From NCBI GenBank assembly GCA_026413225.1, contig CM048557.1, forward strand, positions 4,216,001 through 4,280,000: DNA of 64,000 bases. The letters run 5' to 3'. This document shows positions 1 through 22,244 of this stretch, in pieces. The translations under genes and the position numbers were made by a program. The first letter of the stretch is position 1, and each line of letters starts with the position of its first letter. This DNA is from Otis tarda (Eukaryota; Chordata; Aves; Otidiformes; Otididae). The notes beneath the pieces are model-generated. The model did no database searches. It was not told the origin of the DNA and saw only the letters and a list, made by a program, of their open reading frames with translations.

Positions 1-1143
1 AAAGTACTCTGATGAAGTGATGACCAGTGACAACAGACACCACTAATGACTGGGGAGTTACCTAGTCATGTAGCACAAAGCAGTATATCAAATAGGATTG
101 TATTTTTAAAAACAGCTCACCACATGTGTTTGTAACACCACTTTGTGTTTTCATGATTAAATTACCTTTGATCCCAATTAAACTAGCTTCCCCCCTCCCA
201 AAAAGAAAAAAAAGAAAAAAGAGCTCTAACAACACAGCGTATGGAACAAAATTTGTGATTTCTTGCAAGAGTAACACTAATTAAGTTTTGCCAGTATCAT
301 CCCAAAGATAACTCCGCAATAATCAAAATTAGATCTCTGATCATCCTGTATGTTTCCCTGCTTGCAACTGCCTGTGTTGCACAGCTTGGCATTTCTACAG
401 TAGACTAGGCATAGATAAAATTACAGCCATAAGAAAGCCCAGAGGCCTTTCATTTGTTCCAGCTCTTTTCTAATTACAGCTGGTGACATCAATAAGACTT
501 ACAGACAGAGCAAAACACTGCAGAGATGAAGATAACAAGCCATAAGCAGTATGTTCTGTGGCAACCAAAGCCAGACTAACTTAAAAACCCAGAATATCTT
601 TACCATCCCAGGAGAGTCAATGGGAGTTCAGGGTACAAAGTAGGATTCATGTCAGGGGGGAAAAAAAAAAGTCATCTTCCCTGGCAATTCCTCAATATGG
701 TGCCATTTTAGCTTAAAACAGTGTAGTAATTTGTCATGTACATACACAGCATAGTTAGCTGGTAAGCTTGAAGAAAAGCTGGGGAATAATCAAGCAGATG
801 ATGTTATTCAGCTCTGTCTGTTACACAGCAAGTTAAAGATCAATGCTACGTGATGGAATCACATAATACAAGGCCAATTAGAAAAAACTGCTCAGCATAA
901 AATTCAGTGCTGGGGCAAAAGCCAGCAGAGAGATCATACTCATGGAGAGGTGTTTCCCATCTCAATTTTGATATTTGAATAGAGGGACTCAACAGACTTG
1001 GCTTTAGGTGAGGAAAAAGAAGGATTATTTTGACCCTAAAGCAATTAAGAATGAGTAAAGCTAAACTACAAGTACAGGCTAAACTTGAGTACCATTGGCT
1101 TTGGTAATAATAGTATAAATTCCATCCATTTCCACAAAATAAT
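1..1143. other. Intergenic, downstream of DEPDC7
   Basis: AT-rich sequence beyond the proposed DEPDC7 polyadenylation signal. Short open frames on the minus strand have no recognisable domain, and one of them overlaps the end of DEPDC7 out of frame. In other vertebrates TCP11L1 is the next gene on this side, but none of its exons is seen here. Confidence 0.6.
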
Positions 1144-1149
1144 TTTATT
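1144..1149 (-). terminator. DEPDC7: DEPDC7 polyadenylation signal (AATAAA)
   Basis: A canonical AATAAA on the minus strand lies 85 nt beyond the TGA stop of DEPDC7. It is the first such hexamer after the stop, which would give a short 3' UTR of about 110 nt. Use of this site is inferred; longer 3' UTRs extending past base 1 are possible. Confidence 0.55.
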
Positions 1150-1233
1150 AGATACATGAGATACAAAATATTTACAAATATATTAGCGTTTTCAATGCTA
1201 GAGTATAGAAGGTAATCTACATTAAAAAAAAAA

Positions 1234-10300
<9,067 letters not shown>

Positions 10301-10396
10301 GACCGGCGACAACTCCACACAGTGTCTCCCCGCCCGCCGCCCGCGGGGAGAGGTAGCCCGCCAAGGGGCGGGGCCACCGCGCCCGCGCTCACCCCC

Positions 10397-10401
10397 ATTG
10401 G
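10397..10401 (-). promoter_or_regulatory. DEPDC7: CCAAT box upstream of DEPDC7
   Basis: ATTGG on the + strand reads CCAAT in the direction of DEPDC7, about 97 nt upstream of its ATG and next to Sp1-type GC boxes. An NF-Y site is the likely reading. Confidence 0.6.
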
Positions 10402-10528
10402 TCGGGCCCAGGGCCGGCGGGCGGGGCGCGCGGGGCGGTGGCGGCGGTTGAACGGCTGCCCGCGTGCCGCCGCGCCGCTGCGTGCCTGCCGCGAGGCGGG
10501 AGCCGTCTCAGAGGAGGCGGCCGCGGAG

Positions 10529-10843
10529 ATGGCGGCTCAGGGCGGGGGGCTGAGGCGGCGATCAGCCCCAGGGCTGCGTCCAGGCCCACCCACCAAACGG
10601 GCACAGCCTGACCCGCGGCTGGACAAATTCACAAAATTTCTTTTCTGTGAACGCAAACATCAGCAAGGCATATGTCAAGTGGATGTCTTCGGGGAGAAAA
10701 CGCAGCAAATAACTTTTTGTTTTCTGGTTCTGGTGCGAGAGGGCACCGCTGCTCACACCGGGGAACAGCACTGCCTGCACCGAAACACCCGAGCTATAAA
10801 ATCCCTGATGCTTCCTACAGCAAACCCTGCCCTGCAATCCTAG
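10529..10843 (+). CDS. Hypothetical divergent ORF, 104 codons
   Basis: Begins MAAQGGGLRRRSAPG at an ATG in strong context (GAGATGG) inside the CpG island, about 230 bp from the DEPDC7 ATG on the opposite strand. It runs out of the GC-rich zone into ordinary sequence and ends in a TAG. The N-terminal third is Arg/Pro/Gly-rich and basic. I do not recognise any domain or orthologue. An AATAAA on the + strand follows at 11122-11127. It may be a divergent noncoding transcript with a chance ORF; coding status is unproven. Confidence 0.2.
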   Translation: MAAQGGGLRRRSAPGLRPGPPTKRAQPDPRLDKFTKFLFCERKHQQGICQVDVFGEKTQQITFCFLVLVREGTAAHTGEQHCLHRNTRAIKSLMLPTANPALQS

Positions 10844-13800
10844 CAATAGGATATAAACCCCTGTTGTTACAGCACAGAATGCATTTTTTTTCCTCCTATT
10901 TACTGTATAATATAAAGAATCTAAACTGGTCAGCTTTACTTCTTTAACCCAAGAACAGGCCTCATACGTGACCACGGATGAACAACTGAACAGTGTCCTT
11001 GCTGATTACCACGGCACGTGGCTTGAACAAGCACACAGGGCTGAAATTTCCCTTTGATGTCTCATAGGAGCTGTTTATGATTGCAGTAGGCTTCTTTCTT
11101 TTTTTTTTATTTGAATGACATAATAAATTCACCCTCAGGGTAATAAGAGTTTTTTTCTACAGCCAAGAGATCCAACATCATTTTATACTAAGTACGGAGT
11201 ATTTTGATGATTCTTACTCAATCAAAGTGTATTAGAACATTACAATTCAATCGTATTTTTTGATTGATTTCAATAGGAGCAGACACAAAGCCAAACTGAT
11301 CCCCATTATACACGAAATCAAAAGTACATAATACACACTAAAGACCAAATAATATAGATATTACAAGTGATATATAATTCATGTTGAGTTAGATTATTGA
11401 ACTGTTGATGGTAGTTTTGGAAACAAAACCCCTGTGAAACTTCAGCCTGTTCTACAAGGAGTTCTGTGCAAGCAGGTGTTAAGTGCAGGACGTCTGCTGT
11501 CCACTGAAGCTCAAGTCAGCCTTCTTTTACCCTCATTTGTCACGCTTAAAGGTAGGGCACTGCAAGTTTGTTCATCATATACAATGGACTTCATTTTAAG
11601 CTTGAAAAATTGGTACAGGGAACTAGAAACCACAAACTTGTGGCAAACAAACATTTCTTCATGTTCCACTGACAGAGCAATAAAGTATTTAATAAGGGAG
11701 TTCTAAGAGTGAAAGTTCTTGTTAAGTTTTTCAGATAAAGAAATTTTAACTCCCTGTTCCAGATAAAAAGGACTGCAGCAAAGTACTAGCCTTTGAAAAT
11801 GAAAGTTCATATTGTTTTTCAACAATGGGAAGTGACAAACAGATTTCTTTCTTAGGGGAAGATGGGAAGATGTTAAAAGTTCTGACTCACAAGCATTTGT
11901 TTTGACAGCTGCCATTAAGAACCTAATAAAAAATATACAATGCATGGGTCAATGGGGATTTCCATGGTACACAACTTTATTATTCCCTACTTTTGGAATA
12001 CTTTGATGCTAGAGTTTTTTGACATATAGCCAAAATATATTAACTGCAAAGCAGTAAATATTTGAGTTAATTTTAAAAGATAATTTATTTTTGTATAGCT
12101 GTTGAAATAAAGTGACACAGTCAATAATTCTGCAATGGTTCACTATAATCTTGAGAGAATTTAGGACTATAAACATTTTCAAATAGGGGCTGTATCCATC
12201 AATTAATAAGACCATTACACCTTACATCAGAGGAGAATTTGTCAAAATGCTGCTTGCAGGGGACAGTGAACCACTGCTAATGCACTGTGAGCCACTAATC
12301 TAGAAGACTGTAAGATATTTATTCTCGTATTTTATTACTAAGTGATCAGCAGTCTACCTTGGATTTCTTCCTTTGCCTCCATATTTCCCCACAGTGACCA
12401 CAACCATAACACATGTTTCTCCACAGGCAGATGGTAGCTGTTGGCTCATCAGCCAGCTGTTGTCGAACAGTATCCAGTATCAAAAAATGTTGAAAAACAC
12501 TATACAACTTTTAGAATCTCTTACAATAACATTATAAAATGCTTTCCTAAAGCACAGATATACATTTATGTAATTATCAATATGTATGTAATTATTTATT
12601 TATATTTTTATACAGTCATTTTAAAGAATGCAATCTCATGCAGCCAGTGTGGTCATGAGCTTAGACTGCAGCAGAAAGATCTCAGGATAAAAGTGCAACA
12701 CGCTGGATTTGGCTTCACCTTCCACAGCATCTTCCTCAGATTAACCTCCATAAAGTTGAACACAGAATGCACAAGAGAATGCCAGTTACAAAGACATAAT
12801 TAGCACAATTAATTCATCAAAAGACCTAGGACCAACTTAGCGGCATTCCTATATGCACATGGAACAGTTACCTTGCTCCAAAAGCAGTTCTACTGAAAAA
12901 TATACGACTACATGCAGTGACAGATGCTACTGTAAGTAAATATAATAAAACTCGGTCTGTAGGGTGTAGGTCTGCAAGGGAGATTGTAAACAGCACCAGT
13001 GAAGGAAGTTTGATGATATGGAAAGTTTCACTGTTGGCTTTCCATCCAATAATGTCATGTGAAGTTGCACAGAAAATTTTGTCATCTAGTTATGGTAACT
13101 AAAATGCATTTTTAACAAATTATGCAACTGAGTTCTAATCCGACAGTTGCGTCGGATGCTTTGAAACTGTTATAAAGAACTTCTCTAGTGAGGAACAGCA
13201 AAATTTAAATTCAACAGCCACAATTTCAGGCATGTCACTGCTCAGGATCTGATTAACTTACTCATGTCAATTAAGTGTTGGCTTGAGGATAAAGATGATG
13301 ATAATGGATAATGTGGGCTGTCACTTGCATTCAGGTCTTCTCCGATTATGGAGAGAGAGAAAGCAAAATGGAAACTTGTCTCATCACAAAGTGAGAAACT
13401 GATTAATTCCTCTATGTAAAGGGCTGTCTAGCTTTTTCATAATGAACTTGGAACCTGGACAGCCAACCAGTATTTGGATGTGAGAGCCCCTGTAATTTCC
13501 AGATATTCTAGGCACAAATGAAGGAGCTATAATTGAATACAACACCTCACAAAGTGAAAAAAAAAGCTGTGTGATTAAGTTTTTTAGTATTATTATCAAA
13601 AAGGCAAAAGTTGGAGGCTGTGTTACCTAAAAAAGACAGAGGCATATTAATAGAAAATATGGGATGCTGCTGTTTTATCTATGGCAGATCAATTGGGATA
13701 TGTGATTGGGAAATGTTACGTATTCTTGAAAGAAACAAAGGAAAGAGGCTGTTTCAATTTTAAAATTTTTAGAAAAAACTGAAAGGACCCCAAACCTGGA

Positions 13801-16800
13801 AAAAAAAGTTCTAAACCCCAGAATTGTTCAATGTCCCAATTATTATTCACATTTTAAGTGCCCTAAAATATAAATAATTGATTTGTCACTGAAAATTTAC
13901 TATGAAAGATGCATTCTTGCAGAATACTATCAGATTTCTTATTTTCAAAAGGATTTAGAACCCACTTTTCTGAAAGATTAACATAGACTCTCTGCATTTC
14001 AAATGCTAATCTTACATCTCATAAACATGTCAGACTACAGAAGGCTCTCTCTCTTATATAAAACTTTTTTTTTTTTAGATTTCAAATGTCTTCCCATAAC
14101 AATATAAACTTTAAAGATTAAGTGTATGTTAACACAGCTGAGATTTACATATATATAAAATTTTATTGCCTTAATTGCAAGGATCTATTGAACCCAATCT
14201 TCATGGCTGTTTCTGAAAAAGCATAGCAATTAATAATTACCATAAAAATTCAGAAAAATATTCCAGTTATTTAGAACAGTTACTCTCTTGTTTTTTTCCC
14301 ACTTAAATACCAACAATGCCTGTATTCACTGCCGTGCTGAAGTTGATGAAAGAAGAACATTTTAAACAGTAACCCTTAAAATGTTGCTCCATTCCATTCA
14401 TAAATGAGACAAATTAAATTTCAATACAAGGTTCACTGTTGCATAAATATACTCACGTAAGGGAAAATCAACAGCTTCAGCTACAGAAATTAGTATTTTT
14501 TAACTCATAATTATCATAAAATTATCAAATCTCCGCTATTTCAGAAAACTCTCCCTTGCACTGCTATTAATCTGAAATTTAAGAAAATGAACAGCTATTT
14601 ATACAATATTGGATTGCAAAAGGCTATTTGATATGCTAGACAGATATGAAGGAAGCTAAAAGAACAACCGTGGTGAATCTGCCTTATTACTCAGTAACGT
14701 GTTCTGCTATTTGTACTAAAGCGCACGAGAGGTTTGCCTGGGGCTGAACTCCACGGGTTAGAGAGGACTGAGATTCCCCCTTACGATGCAGAGCAGGTTA
14801 TTCACAAATTCACTCTGCTTAGTCGCATTTTTCCATCTACATTTGACTTAAAAAAGATCATGTAGCAGGTTCTGTGGGATACAGCGATGCCATCCTGCAC
14901 CATTCAACCCATACCAACCACATCTGCCCCATCGTGGAGAGGCTACCTGCAGGTGCACTCTTGCTCGGGCGAGAGTACGATTTACTCCCAAAGTGCAAAC
15001 TGCAGTATTTTATACTGATGTGAAATCTGTAAGGATTCCACCCTTGCATTTTTGAAGAGACTGGAACAATAAACAAGTTCCCAGGATAGAAGCCTCTGGA
15101 TGACTGACTGTTTGAAGCGACAAAGGGTGCATTGTTCAGGAGCGCAATCCTTCCATTCCTGGGCTGGAACACCAATGTGACTGCGGGACCAAGTCAAGCA
15201 GGGCAACGGCAAATGAAGGGCAGGGAGACAACACGCTGAGCCTGCGCTGGTGCACACTGACCTCCGGTGGAACACGCTGTCATCTGAGTACAAATCCACA
15301 CGCAGGGGCTGGAAAGAGAGCGAGTCGGAGCCAGAACCATTTCAGATGGCTTACTGCAAGGAAGTGTGTAGGGGGCAAAGACTATTAGTGATGCCACCAA
15401 AAACACAGGGACAAGCCTCTGCTTCTCAATCTTAATAAATACCAGGGAATTTTGTCGTAAATTAATTTTTCATCTTTTTGTCTTGTGGAAGATTTCTGGA
15501 ACTTTTAAGAATGATTCTATATTATACCCAGAGACTGATTACAGCATGCCTAAATGTGTGCAGGATGGCATGGTCCTAGCAAGTTTGGATAAGGACGCCT
15601 CACAGAACAGTAAAGACTCACTGTCACCTATACAGCAGAAACCTGTTCAACCAGAATGAGCACATACAATCAGACGCAAATAACTGAAAGTTACTATCTG
15701 CTCAGCCAGGAGGTACCATTTCTCAGGTGAGCTGCAGTAACTGACTGAATGTGAACTCCTCCTGTATATTGCAACACAAAACCAAATACACTAACTTACG
15801 CGACTACTGAAAGTAGCTTTAGGTAAGTTCACAAAGGATTAGGGGAGCAGCTCTCACCAGTCTATACAGTTGTGGAGAGCCTGTGGAGGTCCAGCTGAAT
15901 AAGCAGTTATTTCCAGCTGAAGCGTGGTGAGGTAGTAACTTAAACTGATCTACCAGGGACAAGTTTCATGTCCTTACTCCCAAAGTAAGCAGCCACTAGT
16001 GGCACCAGCTTAATGTGTCAGAGGGGAAAAAAGTGAGAACTCTAAATGGATTTGCCAAACATAACTGAATTCCTGATTTTGACCATTTGTTTTAGCTTCT
16101 TTAGAAACCAGCTAAATACCAATTATATTTACACTAAAAGCAAGGCTTGTGTTCTACAGCAGAGGAGCAGACTTATTGTTTATGTATGCTACGATTAGGA
16201 ATCTATAATTTACCTTTTATATTACCGTACGTGCTGTGCTGGGGCCACCAAAATAAATTATGCCATGTTTTGCCAGGCCCACAGTTTAGAATGGAAAAGT
16301 GGCCCTGGAAGTACGCTGCAGAGAGACTTGCTACCCCACTAAAACTCAAAGAGAACTTCCAGAGTTCATGTCAAAAAGAAAGTAACAATCCTTGGTCAAG
16401 CACTTCTTACTACCTTTCTTCCCCCCCACCCCGCCCTTCCCCCTCCAAACCAGCTGGTTCCAGAATTGCAACACTTAAATTCTCCCAGAACACGTGAGCT
16501 TTCTCTTCAACTCCTTTAGAGCAAAGTCCATTGACTGTGGTCAAACTATAGCTCTGGCTGTTTAAACAAAGTTCCTGGACCTTGCACTGAAGTAAATAAA
16601 AAGCATTCACTTACTCTCTTCTGTTACCAAAGCTGTAAGTATAGTAATTTCTATGTGCTGACCAACAACAAAAATCTAGGGGGTTTCAGAAACCACCAAA
16701 GCTGCTTTACTTAGAGAACCAGTCTAAGCCCTTATTCTCCCAGAGCTTTGAACAAGTTACCAATTTGACCTAATCACATGATAAAACATTGATGCTTCAG

Positions 16801-19800
16801 CTTTTATTCAATTATCATACTATTTACCTTCTGCTGCCACAGCAAAAATGTGATACTTAAATAACGTACAGGCAAATCACACTAGCAGCCACCACAGTTA
16901 GAAAGGAGAGGATGATGCCAAACAATGTCATTACTCACATATTTTCATATTGCTCCTATTCTCGCTAATGTGCACCGACTCGAACGCCCCTCCTCTAACA
17001 GCTGTTCCAGTGTATGCTCACCATACACACATTCGTCTACAGCAAGGTAGAAGACCTGAGCGGATTGATTAAAATATTAGCAAATTATTTCCAAATAAAT
17101 TCCCTTAGCTGTGTCAAAGTCCCAATGTGCAGAGGGCTGTAGCATTTTTTGTTTTATTTGGAATGATCATAATTCAACCATTCTACACACAGAGAGAAAT
17201 CCATTCAAGCTATGAGACAGGCCAAACATTTTTAACCCTTCACATAGTCATATAAAGAAAGGTAAGTGTTAAAACTTTTGATGATATACTTGCATTTGCA
17301 AAAATAAAATAAAAATTATTGTCTCAGGTGATTGCAAAACAAATACTTCTTAAAAGGGTTTTTGCTTTCCTCTTACTTCTTGGAACACTGACAATACAGG
17401 ACAACCCGAGTAGGAACCAGTCTATTAATACACACACTCAAAAATGGATTGTAGTAGGAGGCAGTGAAAAACCACAGCTTCTACACAGAGATATACTGGC
17501 ATCCATGCTTTTCAAAACTGAAGAAAACTTTTTTTTTTTAATTGCAAAACAAAAGGCAGAATTAGGACTAGACTGAATTAATCTTATGAAGTCATTGTGC
17601 ATGGCAAAATGCTAACAGCCTTCTGGGTGGGACCCTCTGCTAGGAAGGTCCACCTGCCATCAGATCATGCTGCTGGCTTGTCACTGCTTTTCAGTCAGTG
17701 TATGCGTTGCAGCATGCCTAATTGAAGTTATTTCCTAGGTAGGACCACTCCCAACTCCTACATCTACTGACCTCAACTACATCCACTCCGAAAGCTCCCC
17801 TAGCCTCACCCTTTCCAAATTCTTCTTCCTTTCTGATGTCCTCTCACATCTGACTCATGTTTCTTCCAACTTCCCACCCCTCTTCTCCCTCAGATTCCTC
17901 TTATATGAACCATCACATACATACAAACCCTCCCAACAGATTCTGTTTTTCCTAAAGGGATGGGCCTTAACTGTTCCTTCAGTCCTGCTCACGGGCACTG
18001 CTGTTCTTGCTACTTCCCTCTGTCCTCTGCGTGTCAGGTAGCTAAAAAAAAATTCCAACAAAACAAACAAAACAAACACACACAAAAGAAACAGCCCAGT
18101 GGAACTTTTAAAAACAGAAATCTTAGACACAGTCAGCATAAATGAGGTACAGCACTCCTGCAACAGTTTTTGTTTGCTGTTTTCCCTGACTCACCTTTTA
18201 TTTTTCTCCTTTATAATATAAATAGCTTGCTCTCTGTACTTATTCCTATGTTGTTATAGGAAATCGAATTAGAAGAATTTTAAGTTTTCTGTTCTTTAGT
18301 TTCTGGAAATAAGAAAAAGATTCGTTAGGTTTTCTACAGGAAATTGCAGAACAAGCTGTTTTGATTGCCCGAGATACTTACCAACAAATTGCTGATAGTA
18401 GGAGCTGCTCTTCTTTAAAAAGCTGCATACATTCAGCTTCTTGTTTGGTTTGTTTTCTTTTCTTTTAAAAAACAAACAAACAAAGAAACCCTCTGTATTA
18501 TAGCCTATATCTGGAAGACAGCATCAAAAGCTTCAGCCTCCACACCGCAATGGGACGTTCTCTGTGCCTACCTGCTTCCCAAAGTGGTTTTTTTTGAGAA
18601 AAACAAACAATCAACTTCATGGGCAAATGTTTCATTTTATACTCATCTTGGTTTGGGAAGTAGCTCTTATACATATGACCATTAAAAAAATATTCCAGCC
18701 TTTCAGATTCACCTGTTTCTGCAAGCAAGTGGCTCAGAGAATGCCTACCACGTATCTTGTGGCCAATATCTACATCATGGGACTTCAGCCCTGTGTGTGG
18801 GGAAAATATTCTGAAGAAAATACCTAGAGTAAGTAATTACAATTGGGGGGGGAAACAACAAACAAACAACCCACCATTTCTTCCCATAGGCACTCAGAAA
18901 TTATATTCTAGTTGAGCAAGAGAGAGAACAAAAGAAAATAGTATAGCTAAACACCTGAATCACAGCAGTAGTCTCTCTCTTAGCCCAATTGTCTGACTCC
19001 TCACTTATCATATCAGTTTAAGACCTGGCAGAGACACCATGAAAATTAATTCAGAACATTTAGAACCCATAAATGTAAAAAACCAGATAAATCAGACACA
19101 CTGAATTCATGCAGTATAATGAAAAAAAACACCAAACCTAGAACTGTATTTCTTCATATTGAGATCAGAAAATGTAGTCTAAATTACCATTTTTCCCAAC
19201 AATCTAACTTTTCAAGACTTAACATTTTAACAATAAATGACTAAGCGTTATAAAGTTTTTGTTTAAAAAGTGTTTTCACTTTAATGGGTTTAGTTAATAA
19301 CATCATGAATGGTACAAAACTGTACTTTTTCACATTTCCATACATTGTATTACGGACCACCTGAAAATCTGGACTAAGAATGCATAAAGTGTCTCTTAAT
19401 TAGCCCTAGCTACATTTTTGCCATATGTAGAGAAGATAGGCAGAAAAACATGCATTTGTTAACAATGACATGTTATTATTAGCTTAAACAAGAAGATATG
19501 GCAGAATGTGCATTGTGTAATGCACATGTATGTAATAGGGTAAGAGAGACCGAATGTCAAGTGTTGACAACAAATTAAGAAATGGTTGATGACACACTGA
19601 CATTTTGTGACCATAGTTTTAGCTTTTTGTTTTAAAATTGTTTTAAATAGTAGTAAATATTTAAATAATATTTAAAATATATTTCCATATGGAAATCATT
19701 TACTTGGAAGACAGCCTGTAATATCTGACTTTTTAAAAAGTATTATTTCATTCTGACAATATATGAATACAATACATGCCAGAGAATTTCAAGGACCCTA

Positions 19801-20300
19801 AAGTCCTTAGCCATTTTCAGAAACAGTATTTCAATCCAATTTTGTCTCTGATTTTTTGCTAGCAAAACTTTGGAAGTAGCATTTCAAAGAAAATCTGCCT
19901 TTAAGAGAAATACTGTATTTCAACAACAACAACAAAAAAAAACCCAATGTAAACAGGGATGCCATACTAATGGAAAAAAAAAAGTGGAATTAAAAAACAA
20001 ATAATTCATCATGCAATTAGTTAAATTTCTGTTTTTCTAATTCATAGTCTAAGGATGGTTTTGTTCCTTCCTAGCACATCATCTTTTGCCGTCAAATGAG
20101 TGCTTTATTTCCACTGTCAGATATTAAGGGATTAAGACCTCATCGTTACTCCAAGGAAAAAAAAAAAAATTGATGTGTGGGTGAAGAATTAATTATCTAA
20201 AATGTAACAAAACAAAGCAAAGTATTTGTGCAAAAAAGTAATTTGTACATTGACTTTTTTCTAAGTTTGCTTCAGTATAAAAACCCTCTTCAATCCCACC
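10621..20300. other. Intergenic interval between QSER1 and DEPDC7
   Basis: AT-rich, with many short open frames on both strands, none with a recognisable domain. The distal QSER1 3' UTR may reach into its right edge if a late polyadenylation site is used. Slightly GC-richer patches lie at about 14.75-15.40 kb and 17.60-18.02 kb; no gene is identified in either. Confidence 0.6.
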
Positions 20301-20307
20301 AACAAAC

Positions 20308-20313
20308 TTTATT
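20308..20313 (-). terminator. QSER1: Candidate distal QSER1 polyadenylation signal
   Basis: AATAAA on the minus strand about 2.96 kb beyond the QSER1 stop. Further hexamers lie at 20692-20687 and 20109-20104. Human QSER1 has a long 3' UTR, so a distal site is plausible, but which hexamer is used cannot be told from sequence. Confidence 0.35.
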
Positions 20314-22244
20314 TTGATTTATGATCCTTCAACACACTTGAGAGTTCCATGTTTTTACTTATTCTGATTTGGTAAATTAATAATCCAGCCACCATTTTTG
20401 CAGCCCAAGACAAAGATGGAAGCTCCATTATATTAATCTTTAATAGTCTGGGGTAGTTACTTTTACCGAAGACAGGTTTTTCCTGTCTTCTACAGGCACA
20501 GTGCTCATTTAACAGGTCTTGGGAATAAAACAGCCAAAAATAAGCCAGGTCACCTTCTATGGCAGTGCAGAGCATCCTGGCTGGGTTTTTTTATTGTTTG
20601 TTTGTTGTTGTTTTTTTTTTTTTAAATGGTTGTTGCTAAAATTATCCTCTTTTTAAATAGGGACAAGCTACTCCAAAAGCCTCTTGTTTATTTTTTCAGC
20701 CTCTAAGGACTTGGATTAAAACAAATAGCTTCCTAAAGCTACTTCTAGATTCAAAAATCTAGAGTAAGTATACAGTAGCAGTATAGAAATCATTTAAAAA
20801 GCACAGAGACCTCTCTCAGTTGCTTTGTAGTCATATTAGGAAGGCATGTGTGAGACACACAGTCTGATGAGTTCTTTACTGTACCATCCAGGAGCCAACA
20901 TTATTGTTCCTTCACAGTCTGCATCCTAATCATTTTTAAAACTACATATCAGGAATTCCCAAACTGTGCTGTGCATATCACTGTAATGTGACAACAGAAC
21001 TCTGCCTGGGCAAGTACATACCTCTCATGAATCTACACACACTGCCAACCACCCCCACCAATAAGGGAATACACTAAGTAAATTTGGGAACCCTCACTAT
21101 AGAGTACACCAGGCACATTTCTACTATATCTCTCCAGTGTGCATATTTACATTAAAATAATTTTAGCTGATTGCTACCAATGTTGGTAACTTCACTGTAT
21201 AGTTTCACCATAAACTCTAGCTCCTACTAGACTCAACACAGTACGACTGAAACAGCAACTCTTCAACCCTGTGCCTACTCTTCTTTTCACTGTGAAAACG
21301 AATTAGCTTGATGATTGATTCAACAATCTGTGCATTCTTCCTAAACCAAACCCCATCTCGCTCTCCGTGATTATAGTAGACATAGCAATGGCACAATGCA
21401 GCTATTAACATGAGAGTGACCTCCCTTTGGAAAGCAAAACCACTACGAAGAGGCTTTAAAAAAGGCAAGGGCAAATACCCATTTCTGTTCACTGTAGTCT
21501 GCATACAAATTGTAAAGGAGAATTATTGCTTTCAAAAGATGAAAAGCTTTGGAAATATGGTAAACATCCTAAAAGGTTCTAAAACTAATCAGCTAAAATT
21601 CTGTACATACTTTAATATTCAAACCTCTATTTGATTACTCAAGATCAAATTATTTCATTTTCACATCTATTCATTAACCTCTTTATAGTTCTAAGGTCTA
21701 ATGAATATTTAACAACTAAATAGGATCAAAACAGGTAACGGGAAAAAAGATCACATGGCAATGAACATTATTTCATTTGGCCAATGAATAGTGAACCCTG
21801 CTTTCTTGGCTGAAATTAAGGCACTAAGTGGCAGTGAAAGGATAAAGGAATGATTTTTTTTTTTCTACATTATCTGAAAAAAAGACCAACAGGATTATTT
21901 TTTTAGGACGCCAGTAGAGTACATGTCTCTTCTGAATGACTCAGTAAGGCATTCTGTTGGCAAATTTAAAGAAAATGTTCTCCTGATCAGAGTCCATTAC
22001 ATTCATTGTCTGAGTGTGACTAGCGGCACTATTAACTGTTAACAAACTGGAGGGGGAAAAAAAGCTACAAAGATGTCTGAAGACTTGAAAGGCACCAAAA
22101 AGAGAACAGCTCTGCAACTGCCAGTTCTACAAACAATGATGTAAGCTGTGTTTAACACTGCATATAGTCTATTCAATCATCAATCTTTGTTGACAAAGCT
22201 AAAAGTGTAGTAGCTCTTCATTTAAACTCTCAGTTAATCAAGTG

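Noticed and set aside
19681..19696. 16-bp perfect palindrome ATTTCCATATGGAAAT, considered as a CArG (SRF) box
   Set aside because: The core CCATATGG has only four bases between CC and GG where a CArG box needs six. In AT-rich sequence this is unremarkable.
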